This document shows, piece by piece, positions 8,240 to 19,515 of a DNA stretch of 64,000 nt. The translations under genes and the position numbers were made by a program. This stretch comes from Chitinophagaceae bacterium (GTDB lineage Bacteria; Bacteroidota; Bacteroidia; Chitinophagales; Chitinophagaceae). Location: the NCBI GenBank assembly GCA_016721385.1, contig JADKIE010000002.1, positions 434,001 through 498,000 of the forward strand. The letters are read 5' to 3'. The notes below the pieces were generated by a model. The model ran no database searches and was not told where the DNA came from. It saw nothing but the letters and a program-made list of their open reading frames with translations. The number at the start of each line of letters is the position of its first letter. Positions within the stretch are counted from its first letter, which is position 1.

Positions 8240-9753
8240 TTGAGTAGCGTTAAAAATTGGCGGGGCAAACTTTGTGGTATGGTATTCCCAGCATACTTAG
8301 CCGCTTTATTGGGTATATAATGAATTTTACCTTACCAATTTTTTTTGCACAACCCAGCAGTACCGCCGATGTTACTCAATTATACGCTGCCATACCATTT
8401 TTAAATATTTTATTTACGTATGGCTTAGAAACTGCCTATTTTAGATTTAGTCAGGATAAAGACAAAAAAACGCTATACAACACTTTATCTGTTTCACTAA
8501 TAATTTCCACTCTGTTATTTAGTAGTATTTTATATATTTTCAGGGCTGATATTGCCAATGTTTTAGGCGTAGCCAATCACCCGGAATATATAAATTGGAT
8601 GATTTGGATTGTACTTTTTGACGCCTTGTGCACTTTGGCATTTGCCAAACTAAGGCAAGAAAACAGGCCACGTAAATATGCCTTTGTTAGGCTTGCAGGC
8701 ATTATGGTAAATTTTATTGTGGTGATATTTTTTGCAGGCATTTTACCCAACTATCTTTCAACACACACAACCAATTCGTTAAACAATATTTATACCCGTT
8801 TTGATAAAATTGATTTTTATTTTATTGGAAATATTTGCAACAGCATTATCACTTTTATCTTATTATTTACCGAATTTAAAAAAATAAAATTCAGTTTTAA
8901 TTTCACTCTTTGGAAAGAGGTAATGAAATACAGTTATCCTTTAATTATTGCCGGCCTTGGCGGTATGATAAACGATATGCTTAGCCGCTTAATTTATCAG
9001 CATGTGGTAAACTTGCCAACCGAAGAAGCAAAAAATGAATTAGGTATTTTTGGAAATATTTTCAGGCTTGCTGTACTAATTACAATAATGATACAGGCGT
9101 TTAGAATGGCCGCTGAGCCATTCTTTTTTAACAGCTCAAAAGGTGTTGATGCACAAAAAACGTATGCCCGTATTATGAAATTTTTTGTAATTGCCTGCTG
9201 CTTTATGTTTTTAGTAATTGGGCTTTATTTAGATGTATTTGAATGGTTTTTTATTACCATAAATCATCCAAAATGGATAGAGGGTTTATCTATTGTTCCA
9301 CTACTTGCTTTAGGAAATATTTTTTTAGGTATTTATTACAACCTAAGCATATGGTATAAGCTAACCAATAAAAACCTTTATGGTGCAGCTATTACAGTTG
9401 CCGGTGCAGTTTTAACCATTGTGCTGAATATTGTACTTATACCAAAATTGCATTACACGGGTGCCGCAATTGCTACTTTTTGTTGCTATTTATTTATGAT
9501 GATTGTTAGCTATAAACTGGGGCAAAAATATTACCCTGTTCCATATGCCATAAAAAAATTAATAGCCTATATTGTTTTAGTGGTACTAATTTATTTTACA
9601 CATTTAGGTCTAAATAAACTTTATGATAACCATCTTTGGTTTTCGCTTATTACAGCAACAGGCTTACTTTTATTTTTTGCCTGGTTTGTTAGCAAAATAG
9701 AAGCTAAAGAATTAGCCAAACTTCCTGTAATTGGCAAATACTTTAATAAATAA
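8240..9753 (+). CDS. Polysaccharide/lipid flippase (Wzx/MOP superfamily), frame break near start
   Basis: About 500 residues with 12-14 predicted hydrophobic helices, in the polysaccharide biosynthesis (Wzx/MATE-like) superfamily; the opening LAGQTLWYGIPSILSRFIG is characteristic. The continuous frame would begin with a TTG at 8257 directly after an in-frame stop. In the next frame, TTG at 8240 encodes LSSVK, and adding one A to the run 8252-8256 gives the family-typical start SSVKKLAGQTLWYG, so I extend the gene to 8240. It sits in the inner membrane and exports lipid-linked saccharide; no glycosyltransferases are nearby, so the substrate is unknown. A TAAATTTG promoter-like element is at 8213-8220. 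Confidence 0.85.
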
Positions 9754-9768
9754 AAGCTGGTCACATAT

Positions 9769-10774
9769 ATGCGTAAGCTGTTACAATATCTTTTTAAAAA
9801 CCCACTTACATGGGCAGGCAATAAATTATCAGGGGCTCCAAACAAAGAAATTGTTTTTGCCTCTTTAGATAAATTGTACAAAAGCAGCCATCAAAGAAAA
9901 ACAAAAAACGATTGCCATAAATTTTAATGCTGCCATAGACAGCTTTATCATTTTTAGCGATCAGCATAAAGGCAATAAAGACAAAGCAGATGATTTTGCC
10001 AATAGCGAAGCAAACTACATTACAGCTTTAAACCATTACCAACAACAATGCTTTACATTTATTAATTTGGGTGATACAGAAGAGTTATGGAAATATAAAA
10101 CTGAAGAAGTAATCCCTCAAAACAGGGCCGCATTAAGTGCCGAGGCGGCATTTCAAAATGACAATAAATATTACCGCACTTTTGGAAACCATGATATTAT
10201 TTGGAAAAACAAATGGGATGTGCAAGGTTGCTTAAAACAAATTTTAAAATGCCTTTGGTAGTAACAGAAGGTGTTGTATTAAAAACATTAATTAATAATC
10301 AAACGATAAATATTTTTGTACCCATGGCCATCAAGGCGATAAAATGAGTGATAATAACGCTTTTTTAGCACCTGGCTGGTTGCACATATTTGAGCGCCAA
10401 TACAGCGCTATTTACAAATAAATGTAAACACACCCAGCAAAGATGATACTTTACGAAATAAACACAATAAAATAATGTACGATTGGAGCAATAGTAAAAA
10501 GAACCTATTGCTAATTACAGGGCATACACACAAGCCGGTATTTGCATCGGGCAAATACTCCAATCATCCCAGCAATAAAATAAATAATATAGAAGATGTT
10601 TTAAAACCCACTTATTTTAACAGTGGTTGTTGTTGCTTTAGCGATGGCGATATTACGGGCATAGAAATTACGGAAGGTTATATTAGATTGGTAAAATGGT
10701 ACGACGAAGAGCGTATTTGCAAAAGAATGGTTTTGGAAGAAAAAAAATTAGAAGATATTATGAAAGATTGTTAA
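9769..10774 (+). pseudogene. Calcineurin-like metallophosphoesterase broken across several frames
   Basis: The signature motifs of the fold are all present in the correct order but lie in different frames: DQHKG (metal Asp/His) near 9960, LGDTEELW near 10065, GNHDIIW near 10190, THGHQGD near 10325 after allowing a shift, and GHTHKP near 10520. Frame changes are needed at the A run 9880-9883, near 10230, near 10321 and between 10390 and 10430. The corrected protein is about 335 residues, similar to UDP-2,3-diacylglucosamine hydrolase-like or generic phosphoesterases with a WAP-IQR segment. Preserved motifs argue for recent damage or sequence error, not an old relic. Confidence 0.75.
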
Positions 10775-10782
10775 ATTATTGA

Positions 10783-12260
10783 CTATGCTTCTATAATCCA
10801 TTCTTTATACAAAGGGTTAATTGCAGCTTTTTTCATTTTTTCGATTTCTGCAGCAGAGTATGTTAGTTTACGAAAATCTTTTGCTTTTTTATCTTCTACC
10901 AACCCTATGTCTGTACGAATTATAGCGCCTTTTGTTTTTTCTACTATTTCATTGTACAAAGTTTTTGCAGGAAAATTTTTAGCTCCTCCCCATTGAGATG
11001 GGATTTTATCTTGCACCAATGGCATAAAAGCCATTATTTTATCTTGCTCCATTTTTTCTAATCCGCTGTTAGATGCAGTACCATTATGACTGCCATGATG
11101 CCCCACTTTGTAAAATACAGTTTTAGCTAATAATTCTTTTGCATTTTTACCGCCATTTTTCTTTAAATCTTTAGCTACTTTGTCATCGTGCCAACTTATC
11201 CAATTACCGGATTGAGCATCTGCAGGAAACAATAAAACTTTTTCCGAATCACTTACTTCGATAGCAATAGCTAAACTAGTGTTGTTTACATAACTGGTTA
11301 AAGCTATAGCTAGTTCACCGGCAGAATCTAACCAATCGTACTCAATTTGCCTCCATCGATTTGCCGGCAAATTATAATACTTTGTATTAAATTCTTTAAG
11401 TGCTTTATCTTCCAGTTGATATTTAAGAGAAAACGGTGATTGCAAAGTGGTGTCGTTATCCGATGAGGAAGCAATGGCATTAAAATGAAAAGTATTAATA
11501 TTTAATCCAAGCCTTTTTGCCAGTTCATACATTTCATTATGATCTAAATCGTTTTTTATACCATGTAAATCTGTATCATAAGGAGGGCCAAGTATGTGAA
11601 ATTTTACTCCTTCTGCTCCGGGCAAATCATCAATCACTTGTCCCGGTTTTTTATATATTTTTGTTTTCGATTTGTTTTTCGATTTACTTTTTACATACTT
11701 CATTGCATCGCTTATTTTTAGGCGTACCCCTAAACTTGTAAGGGATGAAGTATCTTCAAACTTTAAAGCTCTAATGCATTACTAAAATTTAATCTACGCA
11801 TTTTTAAACTTTTGCTTAATCCGTTTTGTTTAATTTCTGAACGAAGATTTTGTTGTATTTGGCCAAGATGTTTTTCCAAAATACTATGCAATGCTTTTAT
11901 TTTTTTACCCTTTTCTTCAAAAAGTTTTTGTGCCAGGCTATCACTTTCGTTTTCTGCCCAACTCATCCAAACTTGTTTAAAAGTAATACCATCAAATATT
12001 TCCCGTGCCTGGTTAAAACCACTTACATGGTCTTCGTGTTCATGTGTAACAACCACTAAGTCTATAGCATTATCAACTATTTGGTTTTTTATATCTTCCA
12101 CACACTTAGTAATATCTTCCTTCTTTGTTTTGTATCCGCCACAATCAATAAGCATGGAAAAACTTGTTATGCCTTGTTTTTGAAAAAGCAAAAGAAAACA
12201 ATCTCCAACCGATCCGGTATTGTACATTCTTATTAGTACACTATCTACATTATTGCTCAT
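10783..12260 (-). CDS. ComEC-like metallo-beta-lactamase-fold hydrolase, one frame break
   Basis: The first 165 residues contain NTGSVGDCFLLLF, MLIDCGGY and the metal site THEHEDHVSG (HxHxDH at about residues 74-79). The frame then stops at 11763, but restoring one T at the run 11765-11767 continues into a second part of about 320 residues with VLLFPADAQSG and VGHHGSHNGTAS, the latter typical of ComEC/Rec2-type MBL domains. The joined protein is about 490 residues with no signal peptide. Nuclease or phosphodiesterase activity is possible but cannot be fixed. It is the third gene of the patatin/peptidase operon, seven bases after the peptidase, and converges on the broken phosphoesterase. Confidence 0.82.
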
Positions 12261-12266
12261 AATAAT

Positions 12267-14368
12267 TTAGTTTATCGTTGAATGATGAATATGTGCAAGC
12301 GGTTCAACATGATCTTTAATGGCGGCAATGCCTGTTATTTCTGCATAATCGCCATACTGGCAACGATACTGCATTTTAGCCCTCGCCGTATTTGGTTTAT
12401 AAACAGGTTTTTTCTTATTCAGGCTTGCCATATCCAATATAGGTTTTGAAATAATATATTTTAGTGAAGCGGTTTTTTCTCTTCTCGATTTTTCATCTTG
12501 CTTGCCTGTATTTAAATCAAAAACTAATGTGCATCCTCCTCTGAACAAAATGCCCCCTCACCAAAATTATCAATAGGATTGGGTTCAAATGTTTTTATAT
12601 TGTATTCATCTGTATCTTCATTATGATTAACTTTTACGCCACAGCTTTGTGCAAGTAAAATAATTACTTGATTTTGAATGTTACCATCGGGGCTAACACG
12701 GTTATTAAGGCGAATATCCTGTATTTCTAAAGATGGTTTGCCTGGGTGTTTAGAAGAAGTGTGAATATGAAGTTCTTTATAATTTTTTGTAACAACCAAC
12801 CCTGTTAATTTTTCAAAGGCTTGCGCTTTTTTTTCATCACTAATAATGGTGTCAATTAAATGCTCATGTAGCCCTTTCCATTTTTCTTCATTCTTATCTA
12901 TAGCAGGCCCGGTTTTACCTACAATAAATTTCCGTACGGTATTAAACATTAGCCTTCTGTCTTCTAAATAACTCATCTGGCTTTTAAACTCTTTTAAAAA
13001 ATCACTGAACGAATCTGCAAAGTCGTCTAATAATTTTTCATTATTTTCATCACTATTGTAAATTAAACTTTCTACCGACAGATTTGTAATACCCTCAGGA
13101 TAAATTCCTCGTTTTCTAAAAGCATCAATAAATGCAATTCGGTAATTGTGTTTATCATCAGCCACTAATTCTGCATCTGCTGTAACAAGAGCTCGTAAAT
13201 AATCGCCATAATTAATATCTACCGGAGGGCAATAATCTAAAGCCCGTATACACATTTTTAAAACATGTAAGGCTGTTTTAGAAGCTTCGGCAGCAAGGCT
13301 GTTTACCAAATAACTATTTAATTCTCCGGCTGGTAAAACACCCGTGCCGCCGGTAGCAACTTTTATTATTTCGGATGATCGTTGATTATATATACTTATA
13401 AATGCATCGAAAATTGCAGCCACTAAAATTGCACCACGGTCGTGACATTCAAAGATAGTTCTGTACTCTTTTACATCTGGTTTAAACCTTTGCCAAAAGC
13501 CGTTCTCATCTTTTTCACCTATAGCATCCCGTAAGCTATTATTGCTGCCAGATGACTTACCAAATTCTACAGCCAGCTTCCCCAATAAATTTTCGGCATT
13601 AAAATTACCTTTTGTTTTTGCTATTTCATGTTGCATTACATCGGTAAAAGTAAAATGTTGAAAAAGGGCAACGATATCTGATAAGGCTTCATGAAAAGCC
13701 CCAACATCGGGATGTGTTGGTTCCATAAAACGGCTAAACATACCGTCAATAATAGCATGTGTTACTTCATGTGCAATAATATCATGCGATAAACAAGAAT
13801 AAACTATACTGCCTGGCATATGCAAATCGGCACTGGCAGGTGTAGCGTTAAAATATCCAAATAAAATTGCTTTTCTGTCGGATGAATAATATGCGTTTGC
13901 TCCCCTGAACGCATGTGGATACAATAACAACTTATCAATAAATCTTCGGGCATATACAGGTCTTTTGGGATCTCTTTTTTGGGGATTGGGGTAAATATAC
14001 TTTGTTATATCTTCTACAACTGGGCTCCACTGCACTTTTCGGCCAATGGCTTTTTCAAAATTTTTAATAGTGTTCATGGCGACAGCGTATACCATTTGCT
14101 GATGAAATTGTGGATTGCTTTCGCTGGGGTCTAAGCCCTCATTAGCCAAAATATTTTGATTGTTTAAATCAATTGGTTTGTATACAGCATTGCTGGATGG
14201 ATCTCTGTCTACAACTTTAATATACTCTCCTTCAGGGCCTGGTTTTAAATCTGTTTCCCAAGAAACTTTATACGTAATTTCATTTATAGCAGCTGTATCT
14301 AATTCCAGTGACATCGAAGGGTCAAAAGCATAGCCTCTGAGTTTTCTAAAAGGAGGTTTTTTTGTCAT
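12267..14368 (-). CDS. Thermolysin-like (gluzincin) zinc metallopeptidase, cytoplasmic, one frame break
   Basis: The main frame codes for 614 residues. A zinc site HEVTH is at residues 200-204 and the third ligand Glu lies in GAFHEALSD (E227), the HExxH...ExxSD arrangement of the M4/thermolysin clan. There is no signal peptide, prodomain or sorting tail, unusual for M4 enzymes. The frame stops at 12524; adding one T at the run 12547-12550 continues through FRGGCTLVFDLNTGK to 12267, giving about 700 residues. The start overlaps the patatin stop by four bases (ATGA), so translation is coupled. The substrate may be a partner in the same operon; this is inference. Confidence 0.8.
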
Positions 14369-15666
14369 ACAGTTTTAATTAGCGATGGGCAATATAATTT
14401 CACTTGTAATTCGGTTAAACATTCTGCTTGTTTTATTAAACAATCTACTTGTTTTTTACTAAGAGCTGTAAGGTTTGTACCTACCGAACGGGCAATTTGC
14501 TTTTCTTCATTTGTTGGTTTAATGATAGCAGTATATCCTGTTTTTTCTTCTAAATAAGAAGCTATTTCTTTTTCATATTGTTTAACATTAGCAACCCAGT
14601 CTGGCTTTAATTGCAAAGCATCTATAACAGATTGTGTAATTTGATTGTGTAATAAATTAGCAATAAAGCCGGATATAAGGTGTTCAACATCCCAGCCTAA
14701 AGATAGGTAAGCGATTTGTTTTTTTGTACCGGTGGCATTGTTATATACATCTTGCACCATTTGTGCTTTTTTTATGCGACTCATAAATGTATCTACAGTA
14801 GACATCAGCAACGATATAGTGTTTTTTATTTTTAATTCACCACCACTGCCTCCACCTGCATCGCTAGTAATTACATGGCTACAATTATATTTGCCACTCT
14901 GCATAATTTTGTGAATACCTTGATTATCATATACTCCGCCATCTACCAATAAAGGATGAATAATTTTTGCATCGGCTTCATTTTTAAAAAAATGTTTATC
15001 AATTATTACTGGCGTAAAAGCAAAAGGCACACAACTGGAAGCCATTACAGCCCGGGCAATTGGAAAAGTGCCAGCATTAAACTCTATAGGAGTTGCCCTG
15101 AATTGATAGCTTGAATCCTGCATCCAATTTTTAGAAAATTACAAAAGGCCTGGAAGTTTGCAAATTTGTGCTACCAATTAATAAAGTTGGTTGTTCCGGT
15201 AAATTGGAAAGAGTTTTATGGCCATAAAAAAATCATCATAAACGCTTTCTATACGTTTACTTACAGGAAAAATGCTAAACTGAAATTTTAATAAAAGAAA
15301 AATAAAAGCAGCAAGTAATATTGGAAACAGCCAGGCATACTTTGTAAATAAAAAATAAAAAGCAGGCACAAGAAAAACGAATGCAAATAAAATAAGTTGG
15401 AAAAATGCACCAGACAATAATACTTTTTTAATAACATTTTTTTGTTGAACAGCCTCATAAAGGCTTTGGCTAAACTGTGTAAAATTATCTTTTTGTAAAC
15501 AATAATAAGCACCGGTAATAGAGCCGCCGGAAATTGTAGAAACCACATCTACATTTTGCAAAATACCCATTTGATGCAACTTATTTAGTGTACCCAAATG
15601 AAAGGCTGTAGCTCTATAGCCGCCGCCAGAAAGGGATAGTCCAATTTTATTTGGAATGGCATCCAT
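14365..15666 (-). CDS. Patatin-like phospholipase with two internal transmembrane helices, two frame breaks
   Basis: The start at 15666 is chosen because it begins MDAIPNKIGLSLSGGG; the open frame extends further up to 15789 without family similarity. Oxyanion motif GGGYRA and nucleophile elbow SGGSITG (GxSxG) are present, then two strongly hydrophobic helices (about residues 110-155), then TNLQTSRPFVIF, and the catalytic Asp in DGGVYDN. The frame is interrupted at 15206-15207 (one C missing) and 15135-15138 (one T missing); restoring both yields one protein of about 433 residues. It would cleave membrane acyl lipids. It is the first gene of a three-gene operon with the peptidase and MBL hydrolase. 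Confidence 0.83.
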
Positions 15667-15883
15667 AAGTACAAAGTTTAAGGTTTTGTAATGTACAAAT
15701 TTTCCGGAGAATTTGCTATACCACAAAGAGGTAATGTATTTATAGAAAATAAAAGAATGGCAGTTTTCTAATAATTTGGATTTAAACAAATAGTTATGAG
15801 ATAGCAGGATAATTCCTGCTCAAAATTAGTTGGTGCAAATCATTTGTTGATAAGCCAAAAAATTATGAACAAGAAAATATCTG

Positions 15884-18800
15884 TTACATATTCCTCCTAT
15901 ATTGCCCGCCAACTTCATACAATGCATTGGTGATTTGCCCAAGGCTGCAATATTTTACAGTATCCATTAACTCTTCAAATAAATTGCCGTTGTTTATTGC
16001 AACTTCTTGCAGTTTTTTTAATTTATCTACTGCAACAGTTTCGTTACGTTTCCAAAAAGCCTGTAGGTTTATAATTTGTTGTTCTTTTTCTTCGGTAGTG
16101 CTGCGTATAACTTCGGTAGGTAAAATAGTTGGGCTGCCACTTTTGCTTAAAAAAGTATTTACCCCAACAAGTGGTAGTTCTCCGGTATGTTTTTGATGTT
16201 CATAAAACAAACTTTCTTCCTGTATTTTATTACGCTGGTACATACGCTCCATACTACCCAATACACCACCACGTTCTGTAATTCTGTCAAACTCTGTAAG
16301 CACAGCTTCTTCAACCAAATCGGTTAACTCTTCTATTAAAAAACTACCCTGGTTAGGGTTTTCATTTTTGGCTGTGCCTAATTCTCTGTTAATAATAAGT
16401 TGTATAGCCATTGCACGGCGTACACTTTCTTCAGTAGGTGTTGTTATTGCTTCATCGTAAGCATTAGTGTGTAAACTATTACAGTTGTCATAAATAGCAT
16501 ACAAAGCTTGTAATGTAGTACGTATATCGTTAAAGTCAATTTCCTGAGCATGTAAACTGCGACCACTAGTTTGTATATGATACTTTAGCATTTGGCTACG
16601 CTTATTTGCTTTGTATTTATACTTCATACTTTTTGCCCAAATACGTCTTGCTACTCTGCCTATTACACTATATTCCGGATCCATGCCATTACTAAAAAAG
16701 AAAGAAAGGTTAGGTGCAAAATCATCAATATGCATTCCTCTACTCAAATAATACTCCACATAAGTAAAGCCATTGGCTAAAGTAAATGCCAATTGTGTAA
16801 TTGGATTTGCACCAGCCTCGGCAATGTGATAACCACTTATGCTTACACTATAAAAATTTCTTATTTTTTGGCTTATAAAATATTCCTGTACATCTCCCAT
16901 TAATTTTAAAGCAAACTCTGTACTAAAGATGCAAGTGTTTTGAGCCTGGTCTTCCTTTAATATATCGGCTTGCACTGTACCTCGTACTTGTTGTAAAGCA
17001 TTTGCTTTAATTTGCTCATAAATTTCCCTTGGTAAAACATCGGCACCACTTAAGCCAAGCAAACGTAGTCCTAAACCATCACTACCTTCGGGTAAAGCAC
17101 CGGTTAAATCACCCATTTTTGGAGAAACAGGCTTACCATCTGTGCCAATATATTTTGGTAAATTATTTATATTGAATTTAGTTTCTATTATGCTGTTTAT
17201 TTCTTCTCTTAAATCATTTTCAATAATATATTTTTCACATTGTTGATCTATGGCAGCGTTTAAAAAAAATGCCAGCAACATTGGTGCAGGCCCATTTATC
17301 GTCATACTAACCGATGTTTTTGGGCTGCATAAATCAAAGCCGCTGTATAATTTCTTAGCATCATCAACAGTAGCAATACTTACACCACTATTTCCTACTT
17401 TACCGTAAATATCCGGCCTTGGTGCAGGATCTTCACCATAAAGTGTAACACTATCAAATGCTGTACTTAATCGTTTTGCAGGCTGACCCTGACTTACATA
17501 ATGAAATCTTCTATTCGTTCTTTCGGGGCCACCCTCGCCTGCAAACATTCTTGTAGGGTCTTCGCCATCTCTTTTTAAAGGAAACACACCTGCTGTAAAT
17601 GGGAAATGCCCGGGAGCATTCTCCTGACCTTGCCAGGTAAGTAAATCGCCCCAATCTTTAAATTTTGGCAAAATAACTTTTCTAATTCTTGTTCCACTAA
17701 GGCTAACCGTTGTCATGGGTTGTTTAATAACCTTATCCCTTACTTTATACTCGTAATAATCTTTTTGATATTCATCTAATTTATTTGGCCAGTTTGCAAT
17801 TAGTTTTTTTGCAACAGGCGTAAGTTGATTGGTGTAAAAATCTATTTGTTGTTGTAATGCTTCTGTTACCGAAAGCTCATTTTTTTCCTTTACAATTTCT
17901 AATGCTCCATGCAGTTGATATAATTTTGTAGCAATGGCACTTTGCTCTACAACTAAATTATCATAATCTCTTATAGTAGCGGTTATTTCGCTTAAGTAAC
18001 GTACACGACTACTTGGTATTATTGCTTGCGATACTTTTGCCGTAGTGCTAAAAGAGTAAGACCCAAAAACAGTGTTTGTTTTATTTTCAATAGCTAACAG
18101 CAATTTTTCAAACAAATGATTTACACCATCATCATTAAACTTGCTGGCCATAGTGCCTATAATAGGCAACTCATGGTCTTTTGCCGTAAATAAATTATGA
18201 TTGCGTTTATATTGTTTACGCACATCTGCCAATGCATCCAATGCGCCGGCTTTATCAAATTTGTTTATACAAACCACATCAGCATAATCCAGCATGTTTA
18301 TTTTTTCCAGCTGAGATGCAGCACCATACTCAGGTGTCATTACATACATGCTTACATCACAATAATCTAAAATACTTGCATCGCTTTGGCCTACGCCTGC
18401 ACTTTCCAAAATTATAAAATCAAAGTTTGCTTCTTTACAAATATCAATAGCTTCCTGTACATGGCTGCTTAATGCGGTATTATCATCTCTGGTAGCAAGG
18501 CTACGCATATAAGCTCTCGGGTGACTTATTGCATTCATTCTAATTCTATCTCCCAATAATGCGCCACCGGTTTTTTTCTTACTTGGGTCAACAGATATTA
18601 CGGCAATAGTTTTATTGGAAAAATTGTTTAAAAATCTACGAACAATTTCATCCGTTACCGACGATTTTCCAGCACCGCCTGTGCCGGTTATGCCAAGAAC
18701 AGGAATGGGTTTTTGGATTGTTTGTTTTCCACTGCTTATTACCTCAATTCCATTTTCTGCGTTGGTGATTTTTCTGGCAATGGTTCGTACGTCTTTTATT

Positions 18801-19270
18801 TCACCCAATGTCATTGGCTGTTTATATTCCCCATTACCATTTAATGAAATATCGCAAGCAGAAATTACTTCTTCAATCATTCCTTCCAATCCCATATGTC
18901 TTCCATCGTCTGGACTATATATTTTTGTAATGCCATATTTGTGTAATTCCTCAATTTCGGCGGGTAAAATAGTGCCGCCGCCACCGCCAAATATTTTTAT
19001 GTGGCCGCAACCATTTTCGTTCAATAAGTCTTTCATGTATTTAAAAAACTCTACATGCCCGCCCTGGTAACTGGTAATGGCAATTCCCTGAGCATCTTCT
19101 TCAATAGCGGCTTCAACAATTTCTTTAACACTTCTGTTGTGACCAAGATGAATAATTTCGGCACCTTTACTTTGCATAATTCTACGCATAATATTTATGG
19201 CAGCATCATGCCCATCAAATAAACTGGCGGCTGTTACTATACGAACATTGTTTTTTGTAGAAAAACTCAT
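15884..19270 (-). CDS. icmF: Fused isobutyryl-CoA mutase IcmF
   Basis: The start at 19270 (MSFSTKNNVRIVTAASLFDG) is preferred over an in-frame ATG 41 codons upstream with no family match, giving 1128 residues. Domain order is diagnostic: N-terminal B12-binding domain (DGHDAA at 19-24, ITSYQGGH at 65-72, GGGGG at 95-99), a MeaI-type GTPase chaperone domain (Walker A GITGTGGAGKSS at about 193-204, NKFD later), then the acyl-CoA mutase barrel (PFTAGVFPLKRDGEDP, GEGGPERTNRRFHYVS). It interconverts isobutyryl-CoA and butyryl-CoA or related branched acyl-CoAs with adenosylcobalamin and repairs its own cofactor through the GTPase domain. It stands alone, with no neighbouring pathway genes. Confidence 0.97.
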   Translation of the reverse strand: MSFSTKNNVRIVTAASLFDGHDAAINIMRRIMQSKGAEIIHLGHNRSVKEIVEAAIEEDAQGIAITSYQGGHVEFFKYMKDLLNENGCGHIKIFGGGGGTILPAEIEELHKYGITKIYSPDDGRHMGLEGMIEEVISACDISLNGNGEYKQPMTLGEIKDVRTIARKITNAENGIEVISSGKQTIQKPIPVLGITGTGGAGKSSVTDEIVRRFLNNFSNKTIAVISVDPSKKKTGGALLGDRIRMNAISHPRAYMRSLATRDDNTALSSHVQEAIDICKEANFDFIILESAGVGQSDASILDYCDVSMYVMTPEYGAASQLEKINMLDYADVVCINKFDKAGALDALADVRKQYKRNHNLFTAKDHELPIIGTMASKFNDDGVNHLFEKLLLAIENKTNTVFGSYSFSTTAKVSQAIIPSSRVRYLSEITATIRDYDNLVVEQSAIATKLYQLHGALEIVKEKNELSVTEALQQQIDFYTNQLTPVAKKLIANWPNKLDEYQKDYYEYKVRDKVIKQPMTTVSLSGTRIRKVILPKFKDWGDLLTWQGQENAPGHFPFTAGVFPLKRDGEDPTRMFAGEGGPERTNRRFHYVSQGQPAKRLSTAFDSVTLYGEDPAPRPDIYGKVGNSGVSIATVDDAKKLYSGFDLCSPKTSVSMTINGPAPMLLAFFLNAAIDQQCEKYIIENDLREEINSIIETKFNINNLPKYIGTDGKPVSPKMGDLTGALPEGSDGLGLRLLGLSGADVLPREIYEQIKANALQQVRGTVQADILKEDQAQNTCIFSTEFALKLMGDVQEYFISQKIRNFYSVSISGYHIAEAGANPITQLAFTLANGFTYVEYYLSRGMHIDDFAPNLSFFFSNGMDPEYSVIGRVARRIWAKSMKYKYKANKRSQMLKYHIQTSGRSLHAQEIDFNDIRTTLQALYAIYDNCNSLHTNAYDEAITTPTEESVRRAMAIQLIINRELGTAKNENPNQGSFLIEELTDLVEEAVLTEFDRITERGGVLGSMERMYQRNKIQEESLFYEHQKHTGELPLVGVNTFLSKSGSPTILPTEVIRSTTEEKEQQIINLQAFWKRNETVAVDKLKKLQEVAINNGNLFEELMDTVKYCSLGQITNALYEVGGQYRRNM

Positions 19271-19452
19271 AATTATTTTTTTGGTTACAAGCAATTGTTC
19301 TTTGTGCGTCTTTAGTGGCGTCGCATTACATTCGTCACTATCACATTGGGCAACTTTTATTAAAGCGTAATAAAGTAAACAATCGTTTGGCAAAAATACA
19401 AATTAAGATTCTATCAATTATCATAAACATCTTTACGTCATAAAAAACAAAA

Positions 19453-19481
19453 AAGGCTGTTTCAAAATTTGAAACAGCCTT
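19453..19481 (-). terminator. Rho-independent terminator of the giant T9SS gene
   Basis: AAGGCTGTTTC at 19453-19463 pairs with GAAACAGCCTT at 19471-19481. On the minus strand the stem is followed by a T-rich run. It lies 35 bases past the stop at 19516. The gap 19271-19452 is otherwise AT-rich leader of icmF with no feature I recognise. Confidence 0.85.
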
Positions 19482-19515
19482 AAAAAGCGTAGGAAAATTA
19501 ATTATTCGTTATCTC

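Noticed and set aside
19271..19393. Upstream extension of icmF to an ATG at 19393
   Set aside because: The 41 added residues have no family match; the start at 19270 is followed at once by conserved sequence.
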